A DNA stretch of 64,000 bases, from NCBI GenBank assembly GCA_027422505.1, contig JAPQWV010001383.1, positions 1 through 64,000 of the forward strand. The letters run 5' to 3'. Shown here in pieces: positions 10,604-23,000 of the stretch (its first letter is position 1; each line of letters starts with the position of its first letter). Below the pieces are notes generated by a model. That model was not told the DNA's origin. It was given only the letters and a program-made list of their open reading frames with translations, and made no database searches. The position numbers were made by a program, and so were the translations under genes. Source of the DNA: Craterostigma plantagineum (lineage: Eukaryota > Streptophyta > Magnoliopsida > Lamiales > Linderniaceae).

Positions 10604-13600
10604 ATGACGAAAAGAAAAACGAGTTCATCGGAGCCTTACGCACCTCAACGTAACCGGGTGGATGAGCAAATCGACGCCGGTAGAGCCACGGTGAGTTTTT
10701 TTGTCGAGTTTTGGGTTTTTGTTAAATCGAATTGGTCAAACGTATTTCTTGATTAGATCTTTCGTTTCCAGCGTTAAACCGATCGGTTTTGATGTTATAT
10801 CGTTGGGCAGACGTCGTAATTGGTCGGATTTTTTTGAAAATCGTTTTCGCCGCTTTTCCGAGTTATTATTCGAGTAATTAGGGTTCGAATAACTGTTTTG
10901 CGTATTCGAGTGACCTTTTACTCGAATAATTTACTCGAATAACAGTCAGTTTTCATTGTTTTTCATTTTTTTTTGCATTTTCAGATCTATTTTCCGACGA
11001 AGTTACCGGCGGAAAATTTCTACCATGCCATCCTCACTCTGAACTCGCACTACATGACGGTATGCGAACGCATCCATACCCTTTTGAACGAGGAGGAGAT
11101 GGTCAGACGGACTCAGTTCGGGAATCTAATTAAGGTGGCCCGAGACCACTACAACTCGAACAAGATCCTGTGGTTTTTGATGAGCCGGCAGGTGGAGTAT
11201 ATGCCGGAGTCGAAGGAGTTCTGGATGGTCGTTCGTGGGCGACCATTAAGATTTTCATTGGTCGAGTATTGCCTACTCACGGGCCTCGACTGTGGCGCTA
11301 ACGAGTCGGAGATACCGTCATCGAACGAGTTTGCGGCGAGGCATTGGCCTGGTATTAATCCTATTTATTTTTATCATTTTGATTCTTTTTTTACTTTGAT
11401 TTCAAAAACTAACGTTTGGTTTATGGCTCGTAGACAAGTCCGTTATATATTATGAAGATTTGGAAAGGAAAGTCGCGGGCATGATTCGTGATGCCGGTGG
11501 AGACTCGGGCGTGAATCCGAGAAATTGAAGATTGCGGCCCTTTATTTTGCCGCTGGGGTGCTAGGGGAGCGGAGGAGTGGCTCCGTCTGGTGGAGGACTT
11601 CGACCGCTTCAACGAATATCCTTGGGGAAGGATATCATTCGAGGAGGTCATTTATGGTCTGAACAAAGTCCTCTTGGGGAAGCACATGGATATGACATCG
11701 AAGGGAAAAATCAAAACAACGTTCGATATTAGCGGCTTCGTCATGCCGCTTCAGGTAATTAGTTTTGCATTATTTAAGACATATTATATTTATTTTAACT
11801 TATGTTTACTATCTTTTATTAGGTTCTGGCGTACGAGTGCTGGCCGACAGTCGGGCAGGAATTCGTCGTGAGAAAACGCGGCGAAAGGCTCCCGATACCC
11901 CGGATGTGCCATTGGAAGACCACATTTTACGGCAAGAGCTCTGCTCCGGGATGGCAAGAGGTCGAGCGTGCATTCGGTGCCGTGGCGATGGATGTAAGTA
12001 TATATATATATATTTATTAATAATATGGATTTATTTAGATTGCGTTTTCTAAATTGTACAAATACACAGGACGTGCGGTGTTGCCTTACACCGACCGATG
12101 CTGAAGCCGATTCAAGGTTCCGCACGGTCGCCGGCTTTTGTGGCAGCAGGCATGATGCCGTAGCCCAGGGATAGTAGAGCATCTTCTTAATGGGCTGTCG
12201 GTCTACTGCACCCAGCATCGGCTTGCTCCGTCTCCTCCGAGGCCGTCTCCTCCTCCGAGGCCGTCTCCTTCGAGGTCTTCTCCTCCGAGGCCGTCTCCTC
12301 CTCCTTCCGGCTCAATAATCGCCCATTTCGATAGAAGAATGGACAGGCTGCAAGGCAATGTACGGGATATGCGGGCGGAGATTAGGGAGCTACGCTCGAT
12401 CGTGCTCCAAGGTATGTCTTACTTAATGTTTATTTTATAAGATTATATTGATATTACGTAAATCCAACGTAATACTCTAATTTTGTAGCCCTTGAGGGCC
12501 TGACGCCGACAATGGTGTGGGATATTACGAGGAGCTACGATCGGGACATGCCGCCTCCTTCGCCTCCTCATTCGCCGCTGATGTGGAGTCGGGACATGCC
12601 GCCGCCTTCGCCTCCTCCTTCGCCTCGTCATTCGCAGAACGTGACGGGGAGTCGGAGCACGGGGGTGAGAATGTGGAGATGGAGGACGAGATTGATATAG
12701 ATATGATGGAGGCTGCGGCCGTGGCGGCGGAGAGGGCCGCGGCGGGAGCGGCGGCGGCGGAGAGGGCGGCGGCGGAAGCGGTGCCGGCGGAGAGGGCCGC
12801 GGCGGAAGCGGCACCGACGGAGAGGGCCGCGGCGGAGACGGTGGCGGCAGAAGGGGCCGCGGCGGAGAGGGCCGCGGCGGAGGCGACATCGGAAAAGGCG
12901 GCGGCGGAGAGGGCCGCGGCGGAGAGGGCCACGGTGGAGAAAGCCGACGCGGCGAAGAAAGCGGCGGCCGAGGAGGCGGAGAGGGCCGCCGCGGCGAAGA
13001 GCAAAAAACGACCAAGGGTTGAACGTGCAAAGAAGAAGTCGAAGCTGCTTTCGAGTCCGTATACACCGACGCCCGATTCGACCCCTCGCGCTACAATACA
13101 ACGCCGAACGCAGATAGAGCAGATCATTGGTGAGAGGGTGAAGAATTGGGATGCCGTCGAGGTGGAGGTGGCAAGAATGGGCGAAAAGGATGAATGGGCA
13201 GGAATGCTCAACGCGTCGTTCGACAAGAAATTCTTTGCCGATCTGTCTACTCCGAAAGTGTGGATCTCGGACGAGGTATGTGTGTTTTTTGCTAAATATG
13301 TTCTAATTATTTCGTTTAATAACATTATATGCTATTATTGCAGCACGTCAACGAGGCATTCAACGGGTTTATGGCGCTGCAAGAAAAATGCGTGCATGAG
13401 GAGCGAATCGCGTACATGAACACGAATTTCGCACATGCAGTCAAGTATGAGTCCGCCAAACCGCGACCGTGGGACATATCCTCGTTCGAGCAATTCACCA
13501 CGGGAGAGATCAATGCGATGTACGGCAACAAGCCGTCGCTTCACTGGAGCCAAGCGGATGTGGCCGTCATCCCATTGGCGTTTAGAAGCCATTGGGTGCT

Positions 13601-14003
13601 CCTCGTCGCTCGGTTCAAGGAGAGGGACATCCTCGTTTTGGATTCCGACCGCAAAAGCGATTTCGGACTTGAGGTTCATGAAGCCGTTCCTCGACGGCCC
13701 AATTGATACCTCTTATGCTTCAACACGTAGGTGTGGAGCAAAATACCGTGGAGAAGTTTGCTTGGGTGCGGTGCCCCGAGTTCCCTCAACAAGTCCTCAG
13801 GTAATTTTCTTATTTTCTCGCTTTCTTATTTTCTTATTTTCTTAAACCTGAAATTGTTCTATTTTTCGAGCAGCGGAGAGTGTGGTATATACATACTTAG
13901 GGCGGCTATGTCTTTGTTGATCGGTAACAAAGATGATATCTACGCTTTGGACGATTATAAAATTGCGTTGTTTCGAAAGTTTTTGACGATATGTATTTTT
14001 TGA
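10604..14003 (+). pseudogene. DUF1985-Ulp1 cysteine protease gene, frameshifted (left arm)
   Basis: Putative exons with GT..AG borders: 10604-10690, 10985-11351, 11434-11754, 11823-11993, 12070-12412, about 12490-13275, 13344-13800 and 13874-14003. The first half carries DUF1985 (motifs FSLVEYCLLTGLDCG and VLAYECWPTVGQ). The middle is Pro-rich, then Ala/Glu-rich. The last part is a Ulp1 (C48) protease core with His in RSHWVLLVA, Asp in DILVLDSD, Gln in PEFPQQ and Cys in SGECGIYIL. C48 enzymes remove SUMO or related tags. Frameshifts near 11563, 12170 and 13690 are shared with the right-arm copy; 1-base losses near 11518 and 12655 are found only here. The catalytic residues survive, but no full protein can be made from this copy. 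A stop ends it at 14001-14003. Confidence 0.8.
12700..13010 (+). repeat. GCG-rich Ala/Glu codon repeat inside the Ulp1 gene
   Basis: Units of about 12-24 bases (GCGGCGGAGAGGGCC type) encode AERAAAE-like blocks. The left arm has about 48 more bases of repeat than the right arm (60423-60690), which accounts for the main offset between the arms there. Its high GC is in strong contrast to the surrounding AT-rich DNA. Confidence 0.8.
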
Positions 14004-14177
14004 AACAATTGGGATGATGTATGAACAGTTTTAGATATTTGTATAGATTTTGCATTTGGAATTGTTCAGTTTTGGTTGGTTGAGTTGCTGTTCAGTTTGT
14101 TCAAGTTTCAGTTGGTTTTTTTCAGTTTTCACTGTTATTCGAGTCAAGTCAAACGTTCGAATAATGTTATTTATTCG

Positions 14178-14309
14178 AGTTTCGTATTCGATTTTTTCTA
14201 AACTATTCGAGTTCTTGCGTTACTCGAATACGTTCAGATTTTCATTTTCGACTTTTTTATTGTTACGTTATTCGAGTAGGTTATTCGAATTTAATCGAGT
14301 ACTTTAAAC
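14178..14309. repeat. 132 bp direct repeat, copy 1 (left arm)
   Basis: GAGTTTCGTATT.. through ..GAGTACTTTAAAC matches 26633-26765 at most positions. It contains several ATTCGAGT motifs. It lies just before the gypsy insertion; the second copy lies just inside the far terminus of the host element. Confidence 0.85.
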
Positions 14310-14361
14310 AACTCGAATAATTTAAAAATCCAAAATATTGTTTATAGCATGATCATGAAAT

Positions 14362-14366
14362 GTTAA
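14362..14366. repeat. TSD of the gypsy element (GTTAA), left copy
   Basis: GTTAA here and at 24074-24078 directly flank the TG..CA ends of the gypsy element. Confidence 0.92.
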
Positions 14367-17300
14367 TGTGACGACCCTCACTTTCTAATACTAATTAGCG
14401 GCGGATTTTCGCAACGTAAGTCGCGGAAGACCTGTTTAACAAAATCTTTTTCCTAAAATATAACGTATTGCGACAAAACATAACCTATATCGTCATAACT
14501 TTACAGAGACCGGATCCCCAAAATATTCATAATAAAAAAACATCCTAACATCGCTCCACAGGTCGTCATCCATGTACAGCCTCGCCCTCAAAAGATAGTG
14601 GAGTGCCGCCGTCAGCCTGCCTTAATCGTGACGTTTCTCAACGTCCGACTTTATCGTACCTACAACACATAAAAACATGGGATGAGCTATAAAGCTCCGT
14701 AAGTGGGAATGATGCATGCCGTGCACGTGTCATATTTGCAAAGGCATCCGCGCCAATGCATTCAGACCCTCTCAGGATCAACTCAATCTCGCATCTCTCT
14801 GGGCCCGCGACTAACTTACTATGCACCATTTTCAGAGCTCAAATCCAAAAAGGACAAATGGTCCAGCAATCCACAAAGGGTGACGAACCACAAAGTACTA
14901 GTCACACATTTCGGCCCAATCTGAAATGGGATGCATGATGGTCACACATTTCGGCCCAATCAGCACTGGGATGCATGGCGGTCCGCCATTCGGCCCAATG
15001 GGTACTTGCTGTTCCGCGGACGCTCACGCTGGTAGCCCACTCCGAGGTCGCCAACACCAGAGATACCCTCGGTGTCGCTTCCTCCCTCGGATCGCCTCCT
15101 CCAGGTCGCACCTACCGCAATTCAGGGCATCTGCCCAAATAATAAATATATATCCGACGACGTACCGGGTCGTCATGGTGTCATAGAAGTAGTCCTGACT
15201 CAACTGTGAGTCGACATCAGATGCCTATATCGACAAATATCTATCGCTTTCAAGCGATCTTATACCATGCTTTCTCTCCTCTCATAATGCTCATGCAAGT
15301 CGTGTATGCATGTGGTCATGCTCATGTGAATCGTATCGAAATTTATGCCATGTCATCACATATAGCACATAATTCACGCCACATAATAATTCATATAAAC
15401 AGTTATTCACGTAATTCATGCTCGTACAAATAATTTATGTGTTGTAGTTGAAATTCCCACTTACATGTCGTCCGTAGATTACCCGCTAGTAATCCTGTGA
15501 GATTCCTAGTTCTCGACCCTTAAGCCCAAAGAGTTACAATCGTCAGTGTACTATTAAAATTAACTGACTATCTAAAATCATTATGCTCGAAACTACATTT
15601 GAAAAGTAGTCTTTTGAAAAGAGTTCGCTAAGTCAAGTTAACTCATAAAATACCAAGCTAGGCCGAAGGTTTTAAATCCCAAAATAACCTTTAAACTTTA
15701 AAATATAGGTTGACCCGAATATATTAGTCAACATACGAATATACTTTACTTTAAAACTTGGGCCGAGAAATAATTTTGTTTAAACTATTGGGCCTCAAAT
15801 AGGGCAAAAGCCCAAGGAATTTAAATCGTCTCGCACAAATCCGATCAACGCCCAAATCTTAAATCGCCCGATCCCACTTTCAAAAGATGGTCAACCCGAA
15901 ACACTTGCGGGTCAACGCTCGAATTCACGAGACTTTCGCCGCATTCGCATAATCGTCCGATTAGACGCGCAAAGCCCGATTTAAGTTCGCGAATCACCCG
16001 ATTGGACGCGCGAAGTCCGATTTAAGTCCGCGAATCGACCGATTAGTCTCACAGGAATCACCCCGCGAAAGCCAATCGGCCCGCGAAACCTAAAGTCGGC
16101 CCGCGACGCCCTTCACAGGAATCACCCTGCAAAGTCAATCGGCCCGCGAAACCTGAAATCGGCCCGCGACGCCTCTCACAGGAATCACCCTTCAAGTCGG
16201 CCCGCGAAAGACTGTAGCCCGCGAGAATCCGAATTTTGGCCCACGAAACATCTTTTACTCACACCTAAAATCCTTTGTGCCCGCGAAACACTTTCGCGAC
16301 CCGAAACTCATTCGACCGATTTTCCTGTTAGTTCAAATTCTATTTCACTCATAGCTTAAAATAGAACGGCCCGCGATTTAAAAATCGATCCAAACTTAAA
16401 ATCGCTCAAAACCTAGGATCGACCGAAACTTTCAAAACTTCATATATTAATCAAAGGATATCCTAAACCCAGAAAATCGTACTCCCAAACATTTATCAAA
16501 CCTTTACAAACATCATATCCTTTCGGAAATAATAGACTCACATTCTTAACTTGACAACAACTACAAGTAAAGATTTATTATTGAAAAATCCGAGTTTCCT
16601 AAATACTAAAACATCCGAAAATAACTTATGTACTAACTCATAACACGGGAACCCCTAGCCCGCGAACTACCTTGCGATCCGAGCACGCCTCTCATTTCAC
16701 GAAGCCCTCGTGAACTAATTTCAGCCCCCCTATCTCAAGATTCGTGAACGTCCCTAGCCCGCAAAAATCTAATTCCCTCTCAAATCTAACCCACAAATAA
16801 ATTCTATTAGCCCGATGAGTCCCCCAAGTTGCGAAAGTCTCTAACCCGCCTAACTACTTTACAACCCAAGAATCATCCCCGACTAGTGAACTAACCCCAA
16901 CTCGGGAACTAATTTCTATTGGCCCGATAAATCCCCCAATTCAAGAAACTCCCAAGCCCGTGAACTAATTATACTGACCTAATAAGTCCCGTGATTCGCC
17001 AGAACACCTCAGCCCGCAAACCCGAGGTCTACACGTCACCTAAAATTCGTTATCTCCACCCGTAAACTCCTAACACTCACACCTTAAATTCTTCAAAACC
17101 CCCAAACGATTTCAGACCCTCATAGCTTCAAAAACAACTCGAAAAATACAGATTTTAAACCCATGCTTTGGACTTGAAACGTAGCAATTAAACCCCTAAA
17201 ATTTCCTACTCCCACTCGTAATACCCAACACTCTAAACATGCGAACCCCCAAATGATTTCAGAACCTCATACCATCAAAACAACACGAAAATACAGGTTT

Positions 17301-18226
17301 GAACTCATATTTTGGGGTTCTAAACGACACCCATAATCGCACAAAATCACATGAAATCGAGCATGGGGAAGAAAGTTCGAGCCAAGCGTGGATCGTCAAG
17401 TCTGAAACTAATTAAGGGCTTTCACGTGTTGTAAACCAAATTTAATTCACCTACCTCACTTCCCTAAGCTAGGCTAAATGGTTTGGGTTGAGATGAGCTT
17501 GTGAAAATCGTTTCTCCATTTCGCCTTCTTCGCTTCTTCTTCCTTCGGTTTTTCTTCTTTCTCGTCTCTCTCTCTCTCTCTCTTTCACTCTCTTTCGTTT
17601 TCTCCTCATTGACCAACAATAATTGTTTTTAGTTTAAGTGGTATGGGGTAGCATACATATCACGTGGGTTTCTTCCCCTTTTAAGTAGCTTCTATCTTTA
17701 TTCTATTGGGTTTTACCCAATGTAATTTTGTTGGTTGGGCCTTACTATTTTCAATATCCATTATTACTTGTATTAACTATAATTGGACCAACTTATTATT
17801 CATATATGCATATATCTTTACTTGGGCCTTCTTAACTCCTTTAGTTGGGCTCTAATATTTCTTGGCCTAAATTATTTATTGGACTATTTTCCATTGAGTT
17901 GGGCCAACATGAAAATTGACTTGGGTCTTTTTGAATATATTCACTTGGGTCCTAATATTATTAGCTTTTAAATAAACCTTTTAATCGGGCCGAATTTCTT
18001 TATTAATTACGTACTCCTAATTGGGCCTCAAAATGCTCTAACATTAATATGAATTATTTTATTTATTAAATTCTGTTGAGTTGGGCCAAGATCAATTGGG
18101 TCGAATATTAATTTTGCCCAGTTTCTCATTCGGCCTTTGATTCGTTCGAATATTAACTTCATTAATTCATACATCTATCGGATTAATTATATCCTAATTT
18201 CCCGTATTTAATTTACGGGTATTACA
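14367..18226 (-). repeat. 3' LTR of the gypsy element (left arm)
   Basis: Plus-strand reading TGTGACGACCC..ACGGGTATTACA. It contains a 63 bp tandem repeat, many CCCGCGAA motifs and a CT microsatellite (17563-17582). Compared with the other LTR it lacks about 30 bases near 16641. Confidence 0.92.
16048..16221. repeat. 63-64 bp tandem repeat within the gypsy LTR
   Basis: About 2.5 units starting CACAGGAATCACC, each with CAATCGGCCCGCGAAACCT and GTCGGCCCGCGACGCC-like segments. It is also present in the other three full gypsy LTRs of the window (about 21770-21930, 51500-51660, 57207-57380). Confidence 0.85.
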
Positions 18227-18243
18227 TCCTCCCCTCCTTAAAA
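18227..18243 (-). other. Polypurine tract of the gypsy element (left arm)
   Basis: Minus-strand TTTTAAGGAGGGGAGGA immediately precedes the TG of the 3' LTR. Confidence 0.85.
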
Positions 18244-18334
18244 GAATTTCGCCAACGAAATTCCGCCCGTTGGAATGATTCCGGGTAACGATCGTTAGAG
18301 GGGTGGTTAGCTTGGTTAGGAGATAGATAATCAC

Positions 18335-18580
18335 CTAGTAGTTCTTAGAGGAAATCTTTACTGGATGACTTTGAAAAGAACGAATGCAAGTAGAACCATT
18401 CTTTCGAGTTCTGCAATTCAAATTTGAGGACAGAGGATCGAAGTTGTGGATAACTTTTCTACTTGGGTTGATACTTTCAGATCGAAAGTTATCCTTCCCT
18501 CTTAGAATGACTCCTGATCTACAATTATTGGAGAGTGAAAATCTATCGATGGCCGAGTCATGGTTTATCCTATATTTCAA
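18335..18580 (-). pseudogene. Unidentified 81-residue frame in the gypsy interior (left arm)
   Basis: A short basic reading frame on the element's sense strand; I recognise no domain. It lies where the end of pol would be in a complete element. The mirror copy is at 54848-55093. Probably a decayed coding remnant. Confidence 0.3.
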
Positions 18581-19260
18581 TACGGGGAGGAAAACCTATA
18601 ACTAGTCTATAATATGCTCCCCGCTTAAAAGATCTGCCTAACCTCCTTTTCTAGAAGTCCGAAAATAAATGTTTCATGGCGTACAGGAGTTCAAGAAAGT
18701 AGAACACGCCATCGAAGTAGAATGAACGGAAACAAGAATATAAGGGTTAACGTAAGGTCGCTCTTGTCGTCTTGGATTCTAACATTTATTTCTCAATAGG
18801 GCACACGTATGTCGATCTGTATCACCGTAAGGAACTAATGGAAATAGCTATATTCAGGCAGAGATGGAAAATCATTAGCGTCCATCACGCACCGCTGCAC
18901 CACTGGTACTGAACATGGATGTCTCTCAGGACAAGCTGAAAGATTACAGCATAGGGTTATACTCTCGTATTATTGGGTTTCTACTTGTTGTGGTGAAAGA
19001 AGTGAAATGTGGTTTCAACATTATATTTCAGTAGAAGGAAAGAATATGGTTTGATTGCGAATTGATCAAGTGTACTGTAGCCCCAGGAGGTCATTGGGAC
19101 GTACATCAGCGCTTTCATTAGCTACTAGCACGATTTCAGTTATGATATGACTGAGGCAATTCCTCCGTCTAAGCATGGACGCGAGAAAAGATTCACAATT
19201 TATCGAAGAGGACGATAATTCTACTTGGGCTGGTCTTACCCGCAAACGGATATTACTCCT

Positions 19261-19614
19261 CTAGAGTAACTGGAGCTTATGATCTTTAAAATGGAAATCA
19301 AATACGTCCTCGCATTTTGAACGCTCGTCATTTTCATGGAAGGAATTTCTATTTCCTATAGGTTTAGATTGAGCCACCGCACTAGAACTAATAAGGGTTG
19401 TACCATCTGAACTAAGTCCAACGGAACAGATTCGCGCCTCACAATTTACAGCACGGTCTCCCTCATTCCCGCATCGAAAGCACTGAGGGTAGGGTTTTAG
19501 TCCTAGACCATAATTGATTCCCCTATGGAATTGCCCATATTGTATGCAGCAATGAATAGAACTTGGAGCTAGAGTGGAGAGGTTAGTTCCCCTCGGACAC
19601 GGCCTTGTTTGCAA
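19261..19614 (-). pseudogene. Gag zinc-knuckle remnant of the gypsy element (left arm)
   Basis: A 117-residue sense-strand frame contains CFRCGNEGDRAVNC at residues 45-58. This is a Cx2Cx4Hx4C retroviral zinc knuckle with the His replaced by Asp-53, so zinc binding should be weakened or lost. The upstream Gag body is not recognisable in one frame. No protease follows. The mirror copy (53813-54166) is the same, so the change predates the duplication of the locus. Confidence 0.7.
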
Positions 19615-20060
19615 TTTAGGATATTTGAAAAGTCGACTCTTTTTGGTTAACTGCTTGCTCTAATTGTTCATTCGTTTTTCTTTTCCCTATACTCGTCACA
19701 CATTCATAGTGAGGGAATTGGTTTGGGTGAACTTGAAGTGTTAACAAGCTTATAGATCATATCCTTAAGCTTATTGACTTGATCCTTAAGTTCATTGATC
19801 TGATCCGTTCGATCTTGGATCAGTTTCCGTAAGGTGTAGGAGCTCCGAGTCATGTTCATTCACATGGAGCTCGGCTGCAACCCCACGACTTGACTCGCCC
19901 ATAACTTTCCTATTTTCGCTAGTCATTCTACAATCAGTCAAGCAAGTAGGCACGTTATTGTAAACACATAATCACAACATCAGACATACTTACAGGCAAG
20001 GCTGATCCTCCACGCTTTTGAGCGGCCGTACATGGACAGTCTACAGAACCTCTAACCTAA

Positions 20061-20072
20061 GCTCTGATACCA
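20061..20072 (-). other. Primer-binding site of the gypsy element (left arm)
   Basis: Minus-strand TGGTATCAGAGC two bases inside the LTR at 20075; complementary to initiator tRNA-Met. Confidence 0.88.
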
Positions 20073-20074
20073 CC

Positions 20075-23000
20075 TGTGACGACCCTCACTTTCTAATACT
20101 AATTAGCGGCGGATTTTCGCAACGTAAGTCGCGGAACACCCGTCTAACAAAATCTTTTTCCTAAAATATAATGTATTGCGTCAAAACATAACCTATATCG
20201 TCATAACTTTATAAAGACCGGATCCCCAAAATATTCATAATAAGAAAACATCCTAACATCGCTCCACAGGTCGTCATCCATGTACAGCCTCGACCTCAAA
20301 AGATAGTGGAGTACCGCCGTCAGCCTGCCTTAATCGTGACGTTTCTCAACGTCCGACTTTATCGTACCTACAACACATAAAAACATGGGATGAGCTATAA
20401 AGCTCAGTAAGTGGGAATGATGCATGCCGTGCACGTGTCATATTTGCAAAGGCATCCACGCCAATGCATTCAGACCCTCTCAGAATCAACTCAATCTCGC
20501 ATCTCTCTGGGCCCGCGACTAACTTACTATGCACCATTTTCAGAGCTCAAATCCAAAAAGGACAAATGGTCCAGCAATCCACAAAGGGTGACGAACCACA
20601 AAGTACTAGTCACACATTTCGGCCCAATCTGAACTGGGATGCATGATGGTCACACATTTCGGCCCAATCAGCACTGGGATGCATGACGGTCCGCCATTCG
20701 GCCCAATGGGTACTTGCTGTTCCGCGGACGCTCACGCTGGTAGCCCACTCCGAGGTCGCCAACACCAGAGATACCCTCGATGTCGCTTCCTCCCTCGGAT
20801 CGCCTCCTCCAGGTCGCACCTACCGCAATTCAGGGCATCTGCCCAAATAATAAATATATATCCGACGACGTACCGGGTCGTCATGGTGTCATAGAAGTAG
20901 TCCTGACTCAACTGCGAGTCGACATCAGATGCCTATATCGACAAATATCTATCGCTTTCAAGCGATCTTATACCATGCTTTCTCTCCTCTCATAATGCTC
21001 ATGCAAGTCGTGTATGCATGTGCTCATGCTCATGTGAATCGTATCGAAATTTATGCCATGTCATCACATATAGCACATAATTCACGCCACATAATAATTC
21101 ATATAAACAGTTATTCGCGTAATTCATGCTCGTACAAATAATTTATGTGTTGTAGTTGAAATTCCCACTTACCTGTCGTCCGTAGATTACCCGCTAGTAA
21201 TCCTGTGAGATTCCTAGTTCTCGACCCTTAAGCCTAAAGAGTTACAATCGTCAGTGTACTATTAAAATTAACTAACTATCTAAAATTATCATGCTCGAAA
21301 CTACATTTGAAAAGTAGTCTTTTGAAAAGAGTTCGCTAAGTCAAGTTAACTCATAAAATACAAAGCTGGGCCGAAGGTTTTAAATCCCAAAATAACCTTT
21401 AAACTTTAAAATATAGGTTGACCCGAATATATTAGTCAACATACGAATACACTTTACTTTAAAACTGATTTGGGCCGAGAAATAATTTTGTTTAAACTAT
21501 TGGGCCTCAAATAGGGCAAAAGCCCAAAGAATTTAAAACGTCGGTCAAACTCGCACAAATCCGATCAACGCCCAAATCTTAAATCGCCCGATCCCACTTT
21601 CAAAAGATGGTCAACCCGAAACACTTGCGGGTCAACGCTCGAATTCACGAGACTTTCGCCGCGTTCGCATAATCGTCCGATTAGACGCGCAAAGCCCGAT
21701 TTAAGTTCGCGAATCGCCCGATTGGACGCGCGAAGTCCGATTTAAGTCAGCGAATCGACCGATTAGTCTCACAGGAATCACCCCGCGAAAGCCAATCGGC
21801 CCGCGAAACCTAAAGTCGGCCCGCGACGCCCTTCACAGGAATCACCCTGCAAAGTCAATCGGCCCGTGAAACCTGAAATCGGCCCGCGACGCCTCTCACA
21901 GGAATCACCCTTCAAGTCGGCCCGCGAAAGACTGTAGCCCGCGAGAATCCAAATTTTGGCCCACGAAACATCTTTTACTCACACCTAAAATCCTTTGGGC
22001 CCGCGAAACACTTTCGCGACCCGAAACTCATTCGACCGATTTTCCTGTTAGTTCAAATTCTATTTCACTCATAGCTTAAAATAGAACGGCCCGCGATTTA
22101 AAAATCGATCCAAACTTAAAATCGCTCAAAACCTAGGATCGACCGAAACTTTCAAAACTTCATATATTAATCAAAGGATATCCTAAACCCAGAAAATCGT
22201 ACTCCCAAACATTTATCAAACCTTTACAAACATCATATCCTTTCGGAAATAATAGACTCACATTCTTAACTTGACAAAACTACAAGTAAAGATTTATTAT
22301 TGAAAAATCCGAGTTTCCTAAATACTAAAACATCCGAAAATAACTTATGTACTAACTCGTATTGACCCGCGAAATAACAATTCTATCTCATAACACGGGA
22401 ACCCCTAGCCCGCGAACTACCTTGCGATCCGAGCACGCCTCTCATTTCACGAAGCCCTCGTGAACTAATTTCAGCCCCCCCTATCTCAAGATTCGTGAAC
22501 GTCCCTAGCCCGCAAAAATCTAATTCCCTCTCAAATCTAACCCACAAATAAATTCTATTAGCCCGATGAGTCCCCCAAGTTGCGAAAGTCTCTAACCCGC
22601 CTAACTACTTTACAACCCAAGAATCATCCCCGACTAGTGAACTAACCCCAACTCGGGAACTAATTTCTATTGGCCCGATAAATCCCCCAATTCAAGAAAC
22701 TCCCAAGCCCGTGAACTAATTATACTGACCTAATAAGTCCCGTGATTCGCGAGAACACCTCAGCCCGCAAACCCGAGGTCTACACGTCACCTAAAATTCG
22801 TTATCTCCACCCGTAAACTCCTAACACTCACACCTTAAATTCTTCAAAACCCCCAAAACGATTTCAGACCCTCATAGCTTCAAAAACAACTCGAAAAATA
22901 CAGATTTTAAACCCACGCTTTGGACTTGAAACGTAGCAATTAAACCCCTAAAATTTCCTACTCCCACTCGTAATACCCAACACTCTAAACATTCGAACCC

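Noticed and set aside
12443..13325. Long minus-strand Pro/Arg-rich and Ala/Ser-rich frames
   Set aside because: Shadows of the GCG-rich repeat of the Ulp1 gene; the composition follows from the repeat and no start context or splice logic supports them. The same applies at 60102-60937.
14638..15433. Several 60-86-residue frames near the LTR end, repeated at 20346, 52286 and 57994
   Set aside because: Overlapping frames on both strands of LTR sequence; recurrence reflects LTR duplication.
17563..17582. CT microsatellite in the gypsy LTR
   Set aside because: Simple repeat without further structure; it varies in length among LTR copies, as expected.
17783..17971. 62-residue hydrophobic frame found in all four gypsy LTR copies (also 23630, 49696, 55457)
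   Set aside because: It is conserved only because the LTRs are copies of one another; it lies within LTR DNA with no sign of coding selection.
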